Notes: generated by a model not told the origin, from the letters alone. Counted from the first letter of the stretch, positions 1 to 8,900 are shown. The stretch is 64,000 bases of DNA from VXYL01 sp965199915 (GCA_965199915.1 OZ241348.1:2046001-2110000); one strand, 5' to 3'. Numbers and translations are program-made.

Positions 1-1
1 C

Positions 2-454
2 GTTCACGGGTGGGACTTCCACGTGTTGAACACCGGGAACGGCGAGTCGGTGTTCGAATACCCCATGGACGGCGCTGTAGGTCGGCAACTGGCCATGCTG
101 TCCAGCGTGTTGGGGCCGGACGCCTCGCCCACCGACATTGGCGACCTCGGCAACATCGCTTTCCGAGGCAACAGCATGTGGTTCTTCAGACTGTTCGGGT
201 CGTACGAGTGCTCGACGCCGCCCGGAGAGGAATACGACGACCTCCGCCACCGCCGGTGCGTCCGCGATCACCGCGAGCGCGGCCTCTACAAGGCGGTGTA
301 CGACGTGTACGACTTGGACACGCTGGCGGCGGATTCCCAACCGGCGTACCGGGCGGAGGTCTTTCGGGAGACCAGCTGCATGGAGGGGAACGTGCCCTTC
401 CGCGGACTGCAAAACGTGGACGGGAAACTCACCTACCTGACCGAAACCAGGTAG
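2..454 (+). CDS. Unknown protein, C-terminal part only
   Basis: The frame is open from the first bases of the window to a TAG at 452-454, so the gene begins upstream and only its last 150 codons are seen. The visible part is acidic and mixed in composition, with several cysteines and aromatic residues and no membrane segment. I do not recognise the family. It converges on clpP with 78 bp between the two stop codons. In many gammaproteobacteria clpX and lon follow clpP at this position, so this gene marks a break in that order. Reality of the frame is moderately supported by codon usage; function is unknown. Confidence 0.5.
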   Translation, partial: VHGWDFHVLNTGNGESVFEYPMDGAVGRQLAMLSSVLGPDASPTDIGDLGNIAFRGNSMWFFRLFGSYECSTPPGEEYDDLRHRRCVRDHRERGLYKAVYDVYDLDTLAADSQPAYRAEVFRETSCMEGNVPFRGLQNVDGKLTYLTETR

Positions 455-532
455 CGGAACAATCCCTCCGAAAGCGCCACGTCATCACCCGCTCCGCCGC
501 GTCGCATCCGGCGGATCAAGCCAACGCACGGT

Positions 533-1198
533 CTACTCCCCTTTGCTGTCTTTGGCGTCTGGATGCTTGACGAGGTCCACCAAGCCGTATTCCACCGCTT
601 GTTCGGGGCTCATCCAATAGTCGCGATCCGTGTCGGTGGCGATGCGCGCCGGCGTCTGGCCGGTGTGCCGGGCGAGGATGTCGTTGAGTTGCGCCCGCAT
701 GGCGAGGATTTCGCGGGCTTGGATCTCGATGTCCGCCGCCACGCCCTGGGATCCGCCCGCCGGCTGGTGCAGCATGACGCGGGAATTGGGCAGCGCCATG
801 CGTTTGCCCGGCGCGCCGGCGGCGAGCAGGAAGGCGCCCATGCTCGCGGCTTGGCCGATGCACACGGTGGCGACGTCGCAATTGACGAACTGCATGGTGT
901 CGTAGATGGACAGCCCCGCGGTCACCGCGCCGCCGGGCGAGTTGATGTAGAGATGGATGTCCTTCTCGGCGTTCTCGGACGCCAAGAACAAGAGCTGCGC
1001 CATGACCAGGTTCGCCACGCCGTCGTCCACCGGGCCGACCAAAAAGACGATCCGATCCCGCAACAGGCGCGAATAGATGTCGTAGGCGCGTTCGCCGCGG
1101 GCGCTCTGCTCCACCACCATCGGCACGAGGCCAAGGGCGTGTGTCGCGGTCGGAGAACCGGCGCGAGGCGTTGTTGCGGGGGATGCGCGGTCGTTCAT
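533..1198 (-). CDS. clpP: ATP-dependent Clp protease proteolytic subunit ClpP
   Basis: This is the serine protease subunit that forms the double-ring proteolytic chamber served by ClpX or ClpA in the cytoplasm. The 221-residue product is close to the family's usual length. The catalytic triad is visible: Ser119 in GQAASMGA, His144 in MLHQPAGG and Asp193 in DRDYWMS. The strand YINSPGG is also present. The ATG at 1198 has a GAGGAA Shine-Dalgarno about 7 bases upstream, and the residues before it in the same frame belong to the tail region of tig. It follows tig with a 46 bp gap and is probably co-transcribed with it. No clpX follows. Confidence 0.96.
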   Translation of the reverse strand: MNDRASPATTPRAGSPTATHALGLVPMVVEQSARGERAYDIYSRLLRDRIVFLVGPVDDGVANLVMAQLLFLASENAEKDIHLYINSPGGAVTAGLSIYDTMQFVNCDVATVCIGQAASMGAFLLAAGAPGKRMALPNSRVMLHQPAGGSQGVAADIEIQAREILAMRAQLNDILARHTGQTPARIATDTDRDYWMSPEQAVEYGLVDLVKHPDAKDSKGE

Positions 1199-1244
1199 CT
1201 TGGGTTCCTCGTGGGCGGCGAAAGGCGCTCTTCCGCTGCAGAGC

Positions 1245-3026
1245 TTAGGTTGGTCTTGCGAACAGGCGCTTGACTTTGCCAAGCCACCCGGACGAATCGT
1301 CGGCGGATGGTTCGTCGGCGGACGTTTCGTCGGCGGACGGATCATCCGCCGACGCTTCGTCCGCCGCGCAAGCCGCATCGGAGGTTCGCGGCGGATCGCC
1401 GTCCGCTTCGCTTGCGGCGGCTTCGACCGCCGGCGCGGGACGTTCCGGGAGCTGCCGGCCGGCGACCAAGTCGCGGTAGGGCATGTCGACGGCGGCAACC
1501 TGGGCGCGCGCCAAGACGTGTTCAATCACTTGCTCCTCAAGGACGGCCTGCTCGATTTCGCGGGTTTTGGCCTCGTCCGAGTAGAGCGCGCGTCGCACTT
1601 GCGCGGGTTCTTCGTAGGCGCTCGCGATCTCGTCGATGCGCTCGCCGACGCGCTTGTCGTCCGGCGTCATCGCCTGCCGCGAGACGATCTCGCGCATCAC
1701 CAATTGCGCCCGCAAACGGCGCTCCACAACACGCTGCGCCGACGCCGCAACCTCGGGCGTGATGCCAGCGACCACTTGGGCGAGGCGTTCCAACTCGGCC
1801 GCCACTTCGGTTCGCACCATGGTTGGCGGCAACTCGAACTCGTGCGCCTCCACCAACACGGCCAGCACCTCCTGACTGGTGGCGCGGCGCACCGCGGCTT
1901 GCAGCTCCACCTCCATGCGCTCGCGCACCGCGGCGCGGAACTTCGCCAAGCGATCGTCGCCAGTCGCCACGCCGAACCAGTCGAACAGGTCATCGTCGAC
2001 GGCGGGCAACACCGGCGCCTCCACGGATCGCAGGGTGAACTCGGGCATCGCCGAGAGCGCCCCGGCCGAGGGCTCTGAAGCTGGTTTGGGGTGCGCGGCG
2101 GCCGGCTCGGCAAGCGCGGTTTCTTGATCGTCGGCTCCTTGCGCCGCTTCCTGCGCCGCTTCTTGCGCCGCGGCATGGGCGTCGGCGTCGCGATCGTCGC
2201 TTGGCGCGGTTTCGTTCTCGTCGCCGGACGCGACGGGTTCGGACGCGGCAGGTTGCGCCGATGCTTGCACATCGTCCGCCAAGCCGCCCACTACCGCGGG
2301 CGGCGGTGTTTCCTCGCCCAACGCCAAGGGCGCTTCGGCCCCCGCGGCAATCGCATCCTCCGCCACCTCGGAGTGTGCCTGGCCGGACGCCGTTTCAGGC
2401 AGCTGCCCTTTGGCGTCCGCGACGAGACCGATTAGCGCCTGCTTCCACTGCGCTATGCGGTCGTCGAGCACCAAAGTGACTCCTTCGCGCTCTCGTTCCA
2501 CGTCCTCGCCGCGTTTCCACACGAGGTCCACGACCACGCGGTCGCCTTCCTGGGCGGGGCGCTGCACCGCGGTCCATGCAATGCGTTGCCGACGTATTTC
2601 CTCAATGGTCAAATCGATGTCCGCGTCTGCGATAACGGCTTGGGGCCGACGCACGTTCAACGAGTCCAGCGCTGCCAGTTGCACCTCCGGCAACACCTCG
2701 AAGGTGGCCGTGAACTCCAGATCCGCGCCGGGATTCAAGTTCGCGATCTCGATTTGCGCTTGGGTTGCGATCGTGAAGGGCTGATCCCGCATCGCCTCGG
2801 AAAAGCTGGCGATGGCGAGATTCCGCGCTGCTTGATTGCGCACCGCGGGGCCGAGGCGGCGCCGCACCTCTGTCATCGGCACCTTCCCGGGCCGGAAGCC
2901 GGGGAGTTTCAAGTCCCCGGCGGCCTCCTTGAGGCGGGTGGCGACTTCGGCTTCGAGTTGCGCCGACGGCACTGCGACCGTGGCCCTGCGGCCCAATCCG
3001 CCGGTGGTCTCTACCGATACGAGCAT
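1245..3026 (-). CDS. tig: Trigger factor with long acidic insert and repeat tail
   Basis: Trigger factor is the ribosome-bound chaperone that meets nascent chains at the tunnel exit. The ribosome-docking signature GFRPGKVP is at residues 43-50. A PPIase-like region starts near 160 (EGDRVVVDL) and the helical C-terminal arms follow from about 350 (DDDLFDWFGV to VLARAQV). The protein is 593 residues, whereas family members are usually about 430. The excess is an Ala/Glu/Asp/Pro-rich insert at roughly 211-327, inside the PPIase domain, and a tail at about 528-593 with repeated ADE/DDPSAD units ending in a basic patch. Prolyl isomerase activity may be lost; chaperone function probably remains. 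The ATG at 3026 is only 29 bases from the 3' end of tRNA-His. Confidence 0.93.
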   Translation of the reverse strand: MLVSVETTGGLGRRATVAVPSAQLEAEVATRLKEAAGDLKLPGFRPGKVPMTEVRRRLGPAVRNQAARNLAIASFSEAMRDQPFTIATQAQIEIANLNPGADLEFTATFEVLPEVQLAALDSLNVRRPQAVIADADIDLTIEEIRRQRIAWTAVQRPAQEGDRVVVDLVWKRGEDVEREREGVTLVLDDRIAQWKQALIGLVADAKGQLPETASGQAHSEVAEDAIAAGAEAPLALGEETPPPAVVGGLADDVQASAQPAASEPVASGDENETAPSDDRDADAHAAAQEAAQEAAQGADDQETALAEPAAAHPKPASEPSAGALSAMPEFTLRSVEAPVLPAVDDDLFDWFGVATGDDRLAKFRAAVRERMEVELQAAVRRATSQEVLAVLVEAHEFELPPTMVRTEVAAELERLAQVVAGITPEVAASAQRVVERRLRAQLVMREIVSRQAMTPDDKRVGERIDEIASAYEEPAQVRRALYSDEAKTREIEQAVLEEQVIEHVLARAQVAAVDMPYRDLVAGRQLPERPAPAVEAAASEADGDPPRTSDAACAADEASADDPSADETSADEPSADDSSGWLGKVKRLFARPT

Positions 3027-3055
3027 GCGCTCAACATCCAAGGCCCTTGGCGCGT

Positions 3056-3133
3056 TGGGGTGGATGATGGGACTCGAACCCACGACATCCGGATCCACAA
3101 TCCGGGGCTCTACCTAACTGAGCTACACCCACC
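3056..3133 (-). tRNA. tRNA-His (GTG anticodon)
   Basis: Read on the minus strand, a full cloverleaf is visible. The acceptor stem has eight pairs including the extra G-1:C73 pair that marks histidine tRNAs. The anticodon loop TTGTGGA gives GTG, the T arm is GTTCGAGTC, and CCA is encoded at the 3' end. It is the last tRNA of the Pro-Arg-His cluster, immediately before tig. Confidence 0.97.
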
Positions 3134-3242
3134 ATAGACGTCTCGCGACACCCCCATTCGCACGCCGGCGCCACGCTGCTCATTCTACTCCAAAGCCGCG
3201 TCTTTACCTCAAGCAAGCCCTCAGGCCCGCGACTAAAGTGGC

Positions 3243-3319
3243 TGGCGCGCCCGGAAGGACTCGAACCTTCAACCGCCGGCTTAGAAGGCCGATGCTCTGT
3301 CCGGTTGAGCTACGGGCGC
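3243..3319 (-). tRNA. tRNA-Arg (TCT anticodon)
   Basis: The minus-strand cloverleaf has acceptor stem GCGCCCG/CGGGCGC, anticodon loop CTTCTAA (anticodon TCT), T arm GGTTCGAGTCC, and G73 followed by encoded CCA. It is the middle gene of the three-tRNA cluster, 10 bases downstream of tRNA-Pro. Confidence 0.97.
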
Positions 3320-3329
3320 TCGAGGAATC

Positions 3330-3406
<77 letters not shown>

Positions 3407-3421
3407 CCGAAAACGCCGGCG

Positions 3422-3451
3422 AGCATACCGCTCGATGGCGCGACAAGTCAA
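3422..3451 (-). promoter_or_regulatory. Promoter of the tRNA cluster
   Basis: On the minus strand a -35 box TTGACT (3451-3446) and a -10 box TATGCT (3427-3422) are separated by 18 bases and sit just ahead of tRNA-Pro. The bases after the -10 are GC-rich, as in promoters under stringent control. The boxes lie inside an inverted repeat (CGGCGAGCAT and ATGCTCGCCG). Confidence 0.75.
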
Positions 3452-3500
3452 TGCTCGCCGCGCGCACCCGCGCGCATCCGCACGCAACGTCGCGTGCCGG

Positions 3501-3538
3501 CCCTGCGGGGCGCGTGCCTGGCGCAGAACTTGACTCAT
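3501..3538 (+). repeat. Dispersed hairpin repeat, partial copy
   Basis: A GC-rich block (CCTGCGGGGCGCG) is followed by GGCGCAGAACTTGACTCAT. The same arrangement occurs at 46057-46095, and the AACTTGACTCAT part recurs inverted near 33312-33335. This copy lies upstream of the carboxylase gene. Confidence 0.5.
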
Positions 3539-3657
3539 CCGTCTCCCATGCCATCCTCCACGGGCTGACGATTGCGACGCCGGACGCCCAAGTCGCCCGC
3601 TATCCCGGCCGGCGCTCTGGCAGCCGCGGCCGCAGACACCAACATCGGGGGGAACGA

Positions 3658-6600
3658 ATGTCTTTCGACGGGCTGCTGATCGCCAACCGGGGCGAAATCG
3701 CCATTCGCATCGCGCGCGCCGCGGCCGACCTTGGATTGCGCTCGGTGGCTGTGCATTCCGAGGACGACGCGGACAGTCTGCACAACCGCGTGGCCGACGA
3801 GGCCCGCGCCTTGGCCGGGAGTGGCGCCGCGGCGTATCTGGACGAAGAAGCCATCGTCCGCGCCGCCAAGGCCGCCGGCTGCGACGCCATCCATCCGGGC
3901 TACGGCTTCCTCGCCGAACGCGCCAGTTTCGCGCGCCGCTGCGCCGAGGCCGGCGTCGCGTTCGTGGGCCCGAAGGCGGCGCATCTCGAACTCTTCGGCG
4001 ACAAGGGCCGCGCCCGCGCCGCGGCCGTGGCGGCGGACGTGCCGGTGTTGCCGGGGCTCGACCGCGCGGTTTCGCTCGACGAAGCGAAGCGGTTTTTCGC
4101 CGAGTCGGGTGGCGGCGCGATGATCATCAAAGCCGTCGCCGGCGGCGGCGGCCGCGGCACGCGCATCGTCCGGGAGGAAAGCGAGGTAGAGGGCGCGTAC
4201 GCGCGCTGCCGGTCCGAGGCGAAGGCGGCGTTCGGGGTTGCCGACGTGTATGTGGAACAATTCCTGGCGCTTGCCCGCCATGTGGAAGTGCAGATCCTCG
4301 GCGACCGGGACGGCAACGTCACACACCTCGGCGAGCGCGAGTGCAGCGTGCAGCGCCGCCACCAAAAAGTGGTGGAAGTGGCACCCGCGCCGGAATTGGA
4401 CGCCGACCTGCGCGCCGCCATCATCGCCGCCGCGGTGCGCTTCGCCGCGCGCGAAGGCTACGAGAACCTCGGCACGTTCGAGTTCCTGGTGGACGCCTCC
4501 GGGTGCGGCGGGCAGCCGTTCGTGTTCATCGAGACCAACGCCCGCCTGCAGGTGGAGCACACCGTCACCGAGGAAGTGACCGGCGTGGACATCGTGCAGG
4601 CGCAAATCCGCTTGGCGAGCGGCGCCACGTTGGCGCAAATCGGCTTGGACAGGGCGCGCCCCATCGCGCCGCGCGGCTACGCCATCCAAACGCGCGTGAA
4701 CATGGAAACCGTCGGCGAGGATGGCGCGGTTCGCCCGGCCAGCGGCACGTTGACGGCCTACGAGGCGCCGAACGGCCCCGGCGTGCGCACGGACGGCTTC
4801 GGCTACGCCGGCTACCGCACCAGCACCGCGTTCGACTCGCTGCTTGCGAAAGTGATCGCCCACTCCCCCGCCGACGATTTCCGCGCGGCGATTTCCCGCG
4901 CAACCCGCGCCCTTTCCGAGTTCCGCGTGGAAGGCGTGGCCACGAACATCCCGTTCCTGCGCAACGTGCTCGGCCACGAGGACTTCGCGGCGGGCCGCGT
5001 GCATGCGCGCTGGGTGGACGAGCACCTGGCCGAACTCGCGACGCCAGCGGCGAACGCCCGGCAACGGTTCGCGACCGGCGCCGCGCCGGCCGACGACGCC
5101 GGCGGCTACGCCGGAGCGCGGGTGGACAGCAGCGATCCGCTGGCGCTCTTCGACCACGACGCCAAGGTCAAAGCGGAACAAACCGGTGACGGCGCGGCCG
5201 CCGACGCCGCACCGACGGTCGCCGGGCCGGAAGGCGCCACCGGCGTGAGTTCGCCCATGCAGGGCACCATCGTCTCGCTCGACGTGGCGGTGGGCGACGA
5301 AGTGCGCGCCGGGCAGCAGGTGGCGGTGGTGGAAGCCATGAAGATGGAACACGTGATCGCCGCCACGCACGACGGCGTGGTGCGCGAAGTGACGATGCGC
5401 CAAGGCGACGTGGTACGCGAGGGCTACCCCATCGTGTTCGTCGAGGAAGCCGAAGTGCGCGGCGCCGCCGTAGCCGAAAGGGAAGCACTGGATCCGGACC
5501 ACATCCGCGCGGATCTCGCGCTCGCCTACGAGCGGCACGCCTATGTGCTGGACGAGAACCGCCCGGAGGCGGTGGCGAAGCGCTACGGCCGCGGCTACCG
5601 AATGCCGCGCGAGAACATCGCGCAGCTCATGGACGCGGGCTCGTTCAAGGAGTACTGGCCGCTGATCGTGGCGCGCCAACACCGCCGCCACGACATGGAG
5701 ACCCTGCGCCGGAACACGCCGGCAGACGGCCTGATCGCCGGCATCGGCACGGTGAACGGAGCGCTGTTCGGCGAGGCGGCGGCGCGCACCATGCTCGTTC
5801 ACTACGACTACACGGTGTTGGCGGGAACCCAGGGCGGGCGCAACCACTACAAGCAGGATCGCATGTTCGAGCTGGCGCACCGCTTCCGCATTCCCCTCAT
5901 CCTGTTCGGCGAAGGCGGCGGGGGGCGGCCGGGGGACGACGGCAACGGCCCCGGCGTCGCGTTCGACACGCACACCTTCACGCGCTTCTCGCAGCTCTCC
6001 GGGTTGGTGCCGCTGGTGAGCGTGATCAACGGGCGCACCTTCGCCGGCAACACCGCGCTGGTGGCGTGCTGCGACGTGATCATCGCCACCGAGCGCACCA
6101 CCGTGGCGATGGGCGGCCCGGCGATGATCGAAGGCGGCGGCCTCGGCGTCTACACGCCGGAGGAGGTGGGCCCGATGTCGTTCCAAGTGCCGAACGGCGT
6201 GGTGGACATTCTCGCCAAGGACGAAGAGGACGCCGTGGAGGTGGCGAAGAAGTACCTCTCGTACTTCCAAGGCAGCACGTCGGATTGGCAAGCGCACGAC
6301 CAGCGCCGGCTGCGCCATGTGGTGCCGGAAAACCGGCTGCGCCTTTACAACATGAAGGACATCGTCCACACCATCGCGGATGTCGACTCGGTGCTGGAGA
6401 TCCGCGAGCGATTCGGCATCGGCGTCATCACCGCCTTCATTCGCGTGGAAGGCCATCCGCTGGGCGTGATCGCCAACAACCCGCACCACCTCGCCGGCGC
6501 CATCGACTCGGACGGCGCGGACAAGGGCGCGCGTTTCATCCAACTGTGCGACGCTTTCGACATCCCCGTGCTCAGCCTGATGGACTGCCCCGGCATGATG

Positions 6601-7059
6601 GTGGGGCCGGACGTGGAACGCGCTGCGCTGGTGCGCCACTGCGTGCGCATGTTCAACGCCGGCGCGAACTTGACGACGCCGCTGTTCGGCGTGGTGGTGC
6701 GCAAGGCCTACGGCCTCGGCGTGCAGGCGATGTGCGGCGCCAGTTCGCTGGTGGGCTTCTTCACCGTGGCGTGGCCCACGGCGGAGTTCGCCGGCATGAA
6801 CATCGAGGGATCCGTGAAGCTCGGCTACCGCAAGGAGCTGGCGGCCATTGAGGATGCGGAAGAGCGGCGGCGCGAGTTCGAGCGGCGGGTGGCCGGCGCC
6901 TACGAGGGCGCCAAAGCCATCAACGCCGGCGTGGGCGGCGGCTTGGACGACGTGATCGACCCGGCGGACACCCGCAGCTGGATCGCAAGCAGCTTGAAGC
7001 GCCTGCCGCCCAAAGCGCCGCGGACGGAGAAAAAGTACCCGTACATCGACACTTGGTAG
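3658..7059 (+). CDS. Single-chain biotin-dependent acyl-CoA carboxylase
   Basis: One 1,133-residue chain carries all parts of a biotin carboxylase system. Residues 1 to about 450 are biotin carboxylase: LIANRGEIAIRI, the glycine-rich ATP loop GGGGRGTRI, RRHQKVVE, and NARLQVEHTVTE. The biotin carrier domain has EAMKM with the biotinyl lysine at 562. Residues from about 600 form a full carboxyltransferase (AGTQGGRNHYKQDR, FGEGGGGRPGDDG). The layout matches the long-chain acyl-CoA carboxylase (LCC) type, which uses several acyl-CoAs, rather than the multi-subunit AccABCD enzyme. The ATG at 3658 follows GGGGGGAAC; upstream in-frame codons overlap the tRNA region. Substrate range cannot be read from sequence. 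Confidence 0.92.
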   Translation: MSFDGLLIANRGEIAIRIARAAADLGLRSVAVHSEDDADSLHNRVADEARALAGSGAAAYLDEEAIVRAAKAAGCDAIHPGYGFLAERASFARRCAEAGVAFVGPKAAHLELFGDKGRARAAAVAADVPVLPGLDRAVSLDEAKRFFAESGGGAMIIKAVAGGGGRGTRIVREESEVEGAYARCRSEAKAAFGVADVYVEQFLALARHVEVQILGDRDGNVTHLGERECSVQRRHQKVVEVAPAPELDADLRAAIIAAAVRFAAREGYENLGTFEFLVDASGCGGQPFVFIETNARLQVEHTVTEEVTGVDIVQAQIRLASGATLAQIGLDRARPIAPRGYAIQTRVNMETVGEDGAVRPASGTLTAYEAPNGPGVRTDGFGYAGYRTSTAFDSLLAKVIAHSPADDFRAAISRATRALSEFRVEGVATNIPFLRNVLGHEDFAAGRVHARWVDEHLAELATPAANARQRFATGAAPADDAGGYAGARVDSSDPLALFDHDAKVKAEQTGDGAAADAAPTVAGPEGATGVSSPMQGTIVSLDVAVGDEVRAGQQVAVVEAMKMEHVIAATHDGVVREVTMRQGDVVREGYPIVFVEEAEVRGAAVAEREALDPDHIRADLALAYERHAYVLDENRPEAVAKRYGRGYRMPRENIAQLMDAGSFKEYWPLIVARQHRRHDMETLRRNTPADGLIAGIGTVNGALFGEAAARTMLVHYDYTVLAGTQGGRNHYKQDRMFELAHRFRIPLILFGEGGGGRPGDDGNGPGVAFDTHTFTRFSQLSGLVPLVSVINGRTFAGNTALVACCDVIIATERTTVAMGGPAMIEGGGLGVYTPEEVGPMSFQVPNGVVDILAKDEEDAVEVAKKYLSYFQGSTSDWQAHDQRRLRHVVPENRLRLYNMKDIVHTIADVDSVLEIRERFGIGVITAFIRVEGHPLGVIANNPHHLAGAIDSDGADKGARFIQLCDAFDIPVLSLMDCPGMMVGPDVERAALVRHCVRMFNAGANLTTPLFGVVVRKAYGLGVQAMCGASSLVGFFTVAWPTAEFAGMNIEGSVKLGYRKELAAIEDAEERRREFERRVAGAYEGAKAINAGVGGGLDDVIDPADTRSWIASSLKRLPPKAPRTEKKYPYIDTW

Positions 7060-7246
7060 GAGGCCAAGATGCGCCTTTCGCACTTTCTGATGCGGCGGCA
7101 GCGCCCGCCTTCACGCCGCGCTTGCCGCCCTCGTTCTTCCCTTGGCCGCGTTGGCGTCCGCGCCGGCCTGCAGGTGGACGAGGGGCGGGGTTGACGCGAC
7201 CGGCGCGGCGAGCTAGAGCAATCTCTCCACCCCCGGCCGGCGCTGA
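7057..7246 (+). pseudogene. Decayed remnant of a secreted protein
   Basis: A perfect AGGAGG (7058-7063) precedes an ATG at 7069 that opens only 41 codons (to 7194) starting MRLSHFL. One frame over, the DNA encodes a typical signal-peptide core (ARLHAALAALVLPLAALA, then SAPA). Further on in that same frame, after a TAG at 7214, it encodes SNLSTPGRR and a stop at 7217-7246. SNLSTPGRR and a stop are exactly the last residues of the giant protein that ends at 22481. The simplest reading is a relative of that gene family reduced to its two ends by deletion and frameshift. The remaining bases to 7283 show nothing else. Confidence 0.5.
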
Positions 7247-7283
7247 GGCCCCTCAAGAGGCGGGCCTCCGCGGCGGCCGGCGG

Positions 7284-8900
7284 CTACAGCGTCCAGACGG
7301 CCACGCCGCGTTCGCGCTCCCCGCCGCGGCGCGGCGCCGCCGGCTCTTCGCGGCGGTCGAACACCACCAGATGTCCCTCCTCGGCCCCGCACTTCTTCAT
7401 GTAGCCGAGGGTCTGCTCCACGCCGCGCTCGACGGTCGCCGCCAAGCTCTTGCGGTCCGAGTCGCGCAGCACCTTGCACTCGATCACGAAGCGCCACAGG
7501 TCGTAGGGCGCTCCCGGCTCGCGCGGCCACAGCACCAGCAAGTCCGTGCGCCCGCGCCCGAGGCCGTACTCCCGCTCGATGCGCCCGCCGCCGTTCACGA
7601 TGCGCTGCAGGTAGGCCTGCAGGATCAGCTGCGGCGCCGCCTCGCGGTAGTCGTCCAAGCGCCCCAGCCAGTGTTCGGCGTGCTCGCCGTAGAAGGTGGC
7701 GAAGGCGGTCAGCAGCCGGCGCAGGTCCACCACGCCGGCGGCGTCCACGTACCAGGCGTCGTCCACGTCGAGCCGGTCTTGCAGCACGTAGCCGAGTTCC
7801 CGGGGCACCACTTCGGCGTAGATGGGGTTCGCCATGCGCGGCGGCGGGTCCGGCGCCAGCAGCCCCAGATCGCGCGCGTACTCCAGATCGCGCAGGTCGT
7901 ATCGCGCTTCGCCGCCCGCGAGGATCGGCTCCACGATGCGCCGCACGCGCTCCTCCTCCAGCTTGTGCGCCAGCTGGTCGAGGTGCGTGCGCCGGGACAG
8001 GATCAGCTCCTCTCGGGCCGCGTTGATGTCCTCCACGCCGATGGCGCGGGAGCGGTCGCGCCCGGCCTCGCTCTTGAAGCAGGCGCCGGCGCACAGCGCG
8101 TTCACCAGCCACGGCTGGCCCCGTGTGTACACCCAAACCGCCCGGCGGGCCGCCGGCGTGAAGCGCTGGCCGGTCTCCAGGATGTGCTGCGCCATCAGCC
8201 GGCGCGTCTCCTTCCGCGTGAAGTCGCCCAGGCGCAGGGACTCCGCCGCCACGTTGAACGGGCTGCCGCCGGCGACCACCTCGCCCGTGCTGGAGCGGAT
8301 CCTGTAGTCCCGGATGTCCCTGACGCCGCAGAGCACGACGCTGTGCGGAAACCCCCGCGGGCGGTGTTCGTAGCCGGCGCGCAGCTGGCGCAGCACCGAG
8401 AGCAGGGTGTCGCCCACCAGCGAGTCGATCTCGTCCACCAGCAGCACCAGCGGCGTCGGGTTCGCCAGGCACCACTCCATCAGCAAGTCCTTCAAGGCGT
8501 CGTCGGGACCGGACTGCTCGAAGACGCCGGGCCAGGCGCGTTTCGGGAAGTCGTCGCCTAGGAGGCGCGCATTGGCCGCCAAGCTGCTCAGTATCGAGCG
8601 GATGCCGCGTTCGGTGTCGTCGCGCGCCACTTGGCCGACCTCCACGTTCACGTTCACGCAGCGGAAGCCGTCCGCGCCCGAGGGCGCACCCGCACCATCG
8701 GGTGCGCCGCCGCCGCTGTTCAAGAGGTCGCGCAAGGCGATCAGCGCCGATGTCTTGCCGGTCTGCCTTGGCGCGTGCAGCACGAAGTACTGCTTGTCGC
8801 GGATCAGCTGCAGGATTTCGGCGACGTTGCCGCGCTTGAGCGGCGGGATGGCGTAGTGGTCCTCGGCGCGAACCGGCCCGGCGGTGTTGAAGAAGCGCAT
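7284..8900 (-). CDS. AAA-ATPase with C-terminal PD-(D/E)XK nuclease-like domain
   Basis: This 538-residue protein has a Walker A motif at 43-51 (APRQTGKTS), a Walker B at 151-157 (LVLLVDE) and arginine-rich AAA lid sequence. A C-terminal PD-(D/E)XK-like core follows, with Asp443 in GRTDLLVL and Glu474-x-Lys476 in FVIECKV. It resembles the AAA-ATPase-like/PDDEXK family of unknown role found scattered in bacteria and mobile regions. The start at 8900 (MRFFNTAGP) is the first ATG before a plausible N-terminus; a longer frame upstream has no ribosome binding site. It stands alone on the minus strand, back to back with the giant gene. Function is inferred only at domain level. Confidence 0.8.
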   Translation of the reverse strand: MRFFNTAGPVRAEDHYAIPPLKRGNVAEILQLIRDKQYFVLHAPRQTGKTSALIALRDLLNSGGGAPDGAGAPSGADGFRCVNVNVEVGQVARDDTERGIRSILSSLAANARLLGDDFPKRAWPGVFEQSGPDDALKDLLMEWCLANPTPLVLLVDEIDSLVGDTLLSVLRQLRAGYEHRPRGFPHSVVLCGVRDIRDYRIRSSTGEVVAGGSPFNVAAESLRLGDFTRKETRRLMAQHILETGQRFTPAARRAVWVYTRGQPWLVNALCAGACFKSEAGRDRSRAIGVEDINAAREELILSRRTHLDQLAHKLEEERVRRIVEPILAGGEARYDLRDLEYARDLGLLAPDPPPRMANPIYAEVVPRELGYVLQDRLDVDDAWYVDAAGVVDLRRLLTAFATFYGEHAEHWLGRLDDYREAAPQLILQAYLQRIVNGGGRIEREYGLGRGRTDLLVLWPREPGAPYDLWRFVIECKVLRDSDRKSLAATVERGVEQTLGYMKKCGAEEGHLVVFDRREEPAAPRRGGERERGVAVWTL

